64,000 nt of DNA, taken from DASQFI01 sp035633215. Its GTDB lineage: Bacteria > Acidobacteriota > Vicinamibacteria > Vicinamibacterales > SCN-69-37. The stretch is taken from assembly GCA_035633215.1 (NCBI GenBank), contig DASQFI010000039.1, positions 434,001-498,000 of the forward strand. Reading direction: 5' to 3'. The notes below the pieces were generated by a model, which was given only the letters and a program-made list of their open reading frames with translations, was not told the DNA's origin and did no database searches. Shown in pieces: positions 61,109 to 64,000 of the stretch; positions within the stretch are counted from its first letter, which is position 1; every line of letters begins with the position of its first letter. A program made the position numbers and the translations under genes.

Positions 61109-62464
61109 TCAGAATTCGGGCTCGAAGTCGGTGATTGGCTTCCCGAGCGATTCGAGCGCCGGCTGACACCGCTCGGCGTCCCCGACCACGACGATCGCCG
61201 ACTCGTCCGGGTGCAGGAACGCCCGCGCGGTCGTCACGATGTCGGATTCGCTCACCGCTTCGATGCGCGGGACGAAGCGATCGTATTCGTCCTCGTCGAG
61301 CTCGAAGCTGGCAATCTGGATCACGGCGCGGGCGAGTTGACCGGCGGTTTCGAAGTGTTTGACGTACCCGCGCGTGAGCGACGCTTTCGCCCGTGCGAGC
61401 TCGTCGGCGCCAACCGCGGCGTCCTCGCGAATGGCCTGGCACTCGGCCAGCACCTCGAGCACCGCCGGGGCCGTCGCCGCGGCATCGACGCTCGCGTCGC
61501 AGACAAAGCTGCCCCCGGCCGCGCGGAAGTCAAACGAGGTGCGCGCCCCGTAGGTCACGCCCATCGCCTCGCGCAGCTTCCGATTGATGCGGCTCGTGAA
61601 CTGCCCGCCCAGGATCGCATTCACGGTGATGAGCGGATGGTAGGCGGGCGTGCGGCGCGGCGGTCCCGGGTGCCCCACCCTCAGATCGGACTGTGGAGAG
61701 CCCGGACGGTTGACGAGAATGACTCGGCTGTCGATCGGCGCCACGGACGGCGCAGGAGTCGGCACCCTCACCTGCCCGCCCGACCAGTGACCGAACGACG
61801 ACCGCGCGGCTGCGAGCGCATCGGTCGCCGTGAGGTCGCCGGCCACGACAAGCGTCGTTCGCTGCGGACCGAACGCCGAGGACCAGAACGCCCGCGCCTC
61901 ATCCACGGTAATGGCCTCGAGCGATCGCGTCGTGCCAAACGCGCCGTGGCCGTACGGATGCGATCCGAACACGGCGGCCAGGAGCGCGCGGTCGCCGGCC
62001 GCGCCCGGCAGCCGCCGCATCTGCCGGAGCCGGTTGACACGAAGCTCGCGGACGCGCACGAGATCGGCGTCGGCCAGATGGGGCCGCGTGATGATATCGG
62101 CGAGCAGACCCATCGCCCGCGGGAGGAACTTCGCCAGCGTGGTGAGACCGATGGTCGTGGCATCAGGCGCCGTGTCGACCTCGAGATGACTGCCGATGCG
62201 GGCCAGTGCGTCCGACAGCTCGATGGTGTTGCGAGACCCGGCGCCTTCATCCAGGAGATCGGCGACGAGTCCGGTCAGGCCCGGACGATCCGGGGGATCG
62301 CTCGCGGTCCCCGTGTCGAGCACGAGCATCACGGAGACGACGGGTACGGCGGGCTGCCCGATCGACCAGACCGCCAGACCATTCTCCAGCGTCGCCTGCT
62401 CGATGCGAGGAAAACGAATCAGCGCCGGTGGCCCGACACCCGGCAGCTCGAAACGGTCGGTCAC
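61109..62464 (-). CDS. M16-family peptidase, non-catalytic partner subunit
   Basis: 451 aa. The M16 fold is clear (LENGLAVW..., GLVADLLDEGAGSR, TRINRKLREAMGVTYGARTS), but the HxxEH zinc motif is absent: the equivalent site reads GLTGLVADLLDEG. As in PqqF/YmxG-type or mitochondrial alpha/beta pairs, it would act as the partner of the active subunit encoded just upstream on the same strand (4-bp overlap). Confidence 0.92.
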   Translation of the reverse strand: MTDRFELPGVGPPALIRFPRIEQATLENGLAVWSIGQPAVPVVSVMLVLDTGTASDPPDRPGLTGLVADLLDEGAGSRNTIELSDALARIGSHLEVDTAPDATTIGLTTLAKFLPRAMGLLADIITRPHLADADLVRVRELRVNRLRQMRRLPGAAGDRALLAAVFGSHPYGHGAFGTTRSLEAITVDEARAFWSSAFGPQRTTLVVAGDLTATDALAAARSSFGHWSGGQVRVPTPAPSVAPIDSRVILVNRPGSPQSDLRVGHPGPPRRTPAYHPLITVNAILGGQFTSRINRKLREAMGVTYGARTSFDFRAAGGSFVCDASVDAAATAPAVLEVLAECQAIREDAAVGADELARAKASLTRGYVKHFETAGQLARAVIQIASFELDEDEYDRFVPRIEAVSESDIVTTARAFLHPDESAIVVVGDAERCQPALESLGKPITDFEPEF

Positions 62465-63768
62465 CGCACGTCCTCGGCCGGCGTCGAATCGGCGAGCGCC
62501 TGGTCGGCCGCGCCCCGGGGGACGACGCTCAACGCCAGCGCCAGATCGGGATCGATCCAGCGTTCAGTCGCGCTTCGCAAACCCTCGCGACTCGCGTTCA
62601 GGTACCGCTGCAAATCGGCGTCGAAGTAGTCCGGATCGCGCCGGTAGACGTTGTAGGCGTTCAGTTGATCGGATCGTCCGCCGAACCCGCCGAGTGATTG
62701 CAGCCGATAGACGAACGCGGCCTCCGCCTGCGCGCGGCCGCGCTCGAGCTCGTCCTCATCGACCCCCTGGTCGATGACCCGCTTCAGCTCGTCGTGAATC
62801 GCGCCGGCGACCTCATCCAGGGTGTGGCCCGGCGCCGCCGTGGCGACGATCTGGAACGTGCTCGCCAGCTCCCGCGACGACTGGCTGGCCGCGAGTTCCG
62901 TCGCGATCCGCTGCTCGTGGATCAGGCGTCGATACAGCCGCGACGTGCGGCCGTTGGCCAGCAAGTCCGCGATGAGATCGAGCTCGGCATCGTCGGCCTC
63001 GAACAACGGCGGGGACGGCCACGCCAGGTACAGCCTCGGCAGCTCGACGCGGTCCTCGTACAGGATTTGGCGCCGTTGCGCCCGGACCCGAGCGGCCTTC
63101 ACGGGTGAGGCCGCCGGCCCGCCGGGAATGTTCCCGAACAGCTCTTCCGCCAGCCGGAATGCCTCGGCGGCGGCGACTGCCCCGGCAATGACGAGCGACG
63201 CGTTGCCAGGATGGTAGTACCGCGAAAAGAACGCCCGCGCATCGTCCACGGTCGCCGCGTTGAGGTGTTCCGTATAGCCGATCGTCGGCCAGTGATACGG
63301 ATGATCGGGCGGAAACATGGTCGACATGATCGCCAGCGGCGCCATGCCGTACGGCCGGTTCTCATAATTCTGACGGCGCTCGTTCAGCACGACGTCGCGC
63401 TCGGTCTCGAAACTGGCGTCCGAAAGCGCGGGCAGGAGCCAGCCCATGCGATCGGCTTCCATCCAGAGCGCGAGCCTCAGCGCGCCGGCGGGCATCAGCT
63501 CCCAGTAGTTCGTGCGATCGGTGCTCGTCGAGCCGTTCAGCGAGCCGCCGGCTTCCTGCAGCGGCTCGAAGTACGTGCGAGGCTGATGCGCCGAGCCCTT
63601 GAACATCAGGTGCTCGAAGAGATGCGCGAGACCCGTCCGGTCGGGCCGCTCGTTCTTGGAGCCGACGTGATACCAGACGCTCACCGCGACGAGCGGCATC
63701 CGGTGATCTTCGTGGACGATGACGTCGAGCCCGTTGCCGAGCGTTTGCTTGATGAAGGGAACGTTCAC
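62461..63768 (-). CDS. M16-family zinc metallopeptidase, catalytic subunit
   Basis: 435 aa from GTG 63768. GLAHLFEHLMFKGSAHQP carries the inverted zinc motif HxxEH (HLFEH, about 57-61). A downstream Glu region (FETERDVVLNERR) gives the third ligand. Pairs with the inactive homologue that follows. No signal peptide, so probably cytoplasmic. It overlaps the Mrp-type gene by one base (TAGTG). Confidence 0.95.
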   Translation of the reverse strand: MNVPFIKQTLGNGLDVIVHEDHRMPLVAVSVWYHVGSKNERPDRTGLAHLFEHLMFKGSAHQPRTYFEPLQEAGGSLNGSTSTDRTNYWELMPAGALRLALWMEADRMGWLLPALSDASFETERDVVLNERRQNYENRPYGMAPLAIMSTMFPPDHPYHWPTIGYTEHLNAATVDDARAFFSRYYHPGNASLVIAGAVAAAEAFRLAEELFGNIPGGPAASPVKAARVRAQRRQILYEDRVELPRLYLAWPSPPLFEADDAELDLIADLLANGRTSRLYRRLIHEQRIATELAASQSSRELASTFQIVATAAPGHTLDEVAGAIHDELKRVIDQGVDEDELERGRAQAEAAFVYRLQSLGGFGGRSDQLNAYNVYRRDPDYFDADLQRYLNASREGLRSATERWIDPDLALALSVVPRGAADQALADSTPAEDVR

Positions 63769-64000
63769 TAACTCACCGGTGTCAGCGGGATGGCCCGGCG
63801 GGAATAGGACGCGATCGACACCTGCTGCGCGACGCGTTCAGCGAGCGCGAAGAGGGCGCGCGCGGGCGGCGAGTCCGGCGCCGACACGACGATGGGCACG
63901 CCCGAGTCGCCGCCGCGGCGGACCGGCTCGTCGAGCGGAATTCGTCCGAGGAACGGCACCGAGAGATCCTTCGCCAGTTGCTCGCCGCCGCCCTTGCCGA
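63768..64000 (-). CDS. Mrp/ApbC-type iron-sulfur carrier P-loop ATPase, C-terminal end (partial)
   Basis: The reading frame enters from the right edge: GKGGGEQLAKDLSVPFLGRI then PLDEPVRRGGDSGVPIV is the typical end of Mrp/NBP35-type carriers, which bring Fe-S clusters to target proteins. The P-loop and CxxC lie outside the window. Followed by the M16 pair. Confidence 0.85.
   Translation of the reverse strand, partial: GKGGGEQLAKDLSVPFLGRIPLDEPVRRGGDSGVPIVVSAPDSPPARALFALAERVAQQVSIASYSRRAIPLTPVS

Overview
The window reads as a chromosomal segment of a high-GC Gram-negative bacterium. It resembles an acidobacterium, perhaps of the Vicinamibacteria type. The signs are a PadR regulator overlapping an ADOP-type (MacB/FtsX-like, about 890 aa) permease, a carboxypeptidase-regulatory-domain secreted protein, a BlaI/M56 pair, DinB and DUF2934 proteins, RND/TolC and TonB systems that imply an outer membrane, and many short palindromic repeats between genes. 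The phylum call is inference from gene content. No rRNA, tRNA, phage, CRISPR array or intact transposase was seen.

Layout. 1-0.8 kb: N-terminal part of a membrane-anchored Ser/Thr kinase (-), leaving the left edge. 1.1-8.0 kb: RND efflux operon (adaptor, pump, TolC-like channel) followed at once by an aldo/keto-reductase-fold protein that has lost three of four catalytic residues. 8.1-10.7 kb: triple-GAF sigma-54 activator (-). 11.1-13.6 kb: secreted phytase-like esterase and glycerophosphodiesterase. 13.7-19.0 kb: DUF2934 protein, an orphan Fis-type HTH, a secreted carboxypeptidase-regulatory-like protein, a DinB protein and a tandem creatininase-like protein. 19.1-24.9 kb: flippase remnant, glycosyltransferase, large membrane protein, APC permease and a frameshifted outer-membrane protein. 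25-28 kb: PadR-ADOP module. 28-37 kb: truncated Hsp20, GT-C-like membrane protein, cystathionine beta-synthase, thioredoxin-fold protein, VanZ protein and a NarL-type two-component pair. 37.2-44.7 kb (-): a probable zinc-acquisition locus (ABC permease and binding protein, porin, ZnuD-like TonB receptor, two small CxxCH proteins) plus an acid phosphatase lipoprotein. 44.8-51.7 kb: phospholipase D/cardiolipin synthase, FdhD, cytochrome c, BlaI/M56, PH-like protein, NamZ-like protein, DinB and SRPBCC proteins. 52-64 kb: NhaA, pyruvate kinase, DsbA-like protein, two alcohol dehydrogenases, amidase, rhodanese, hydrolase, an M16 peptidase pair and the end of an Mrp-type ATPase.

The most unusual layer is non-coding: at least nine distinct families of short repeat share this 64 kb. 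Four are 81-129 bp elements bounded by terminal inverted repeats. One family (GAGCCGTTCTCACT...) has three full copies and a half copy. One copy lies in frame inside a signal peptide, one abuts a glycosyltransferase start codon and carries a second palindrome nested inside it, and the half copy forms the C-terminus of that glycosyltransferase. Another repeat family is translated in frame within the zinc-locus porin.
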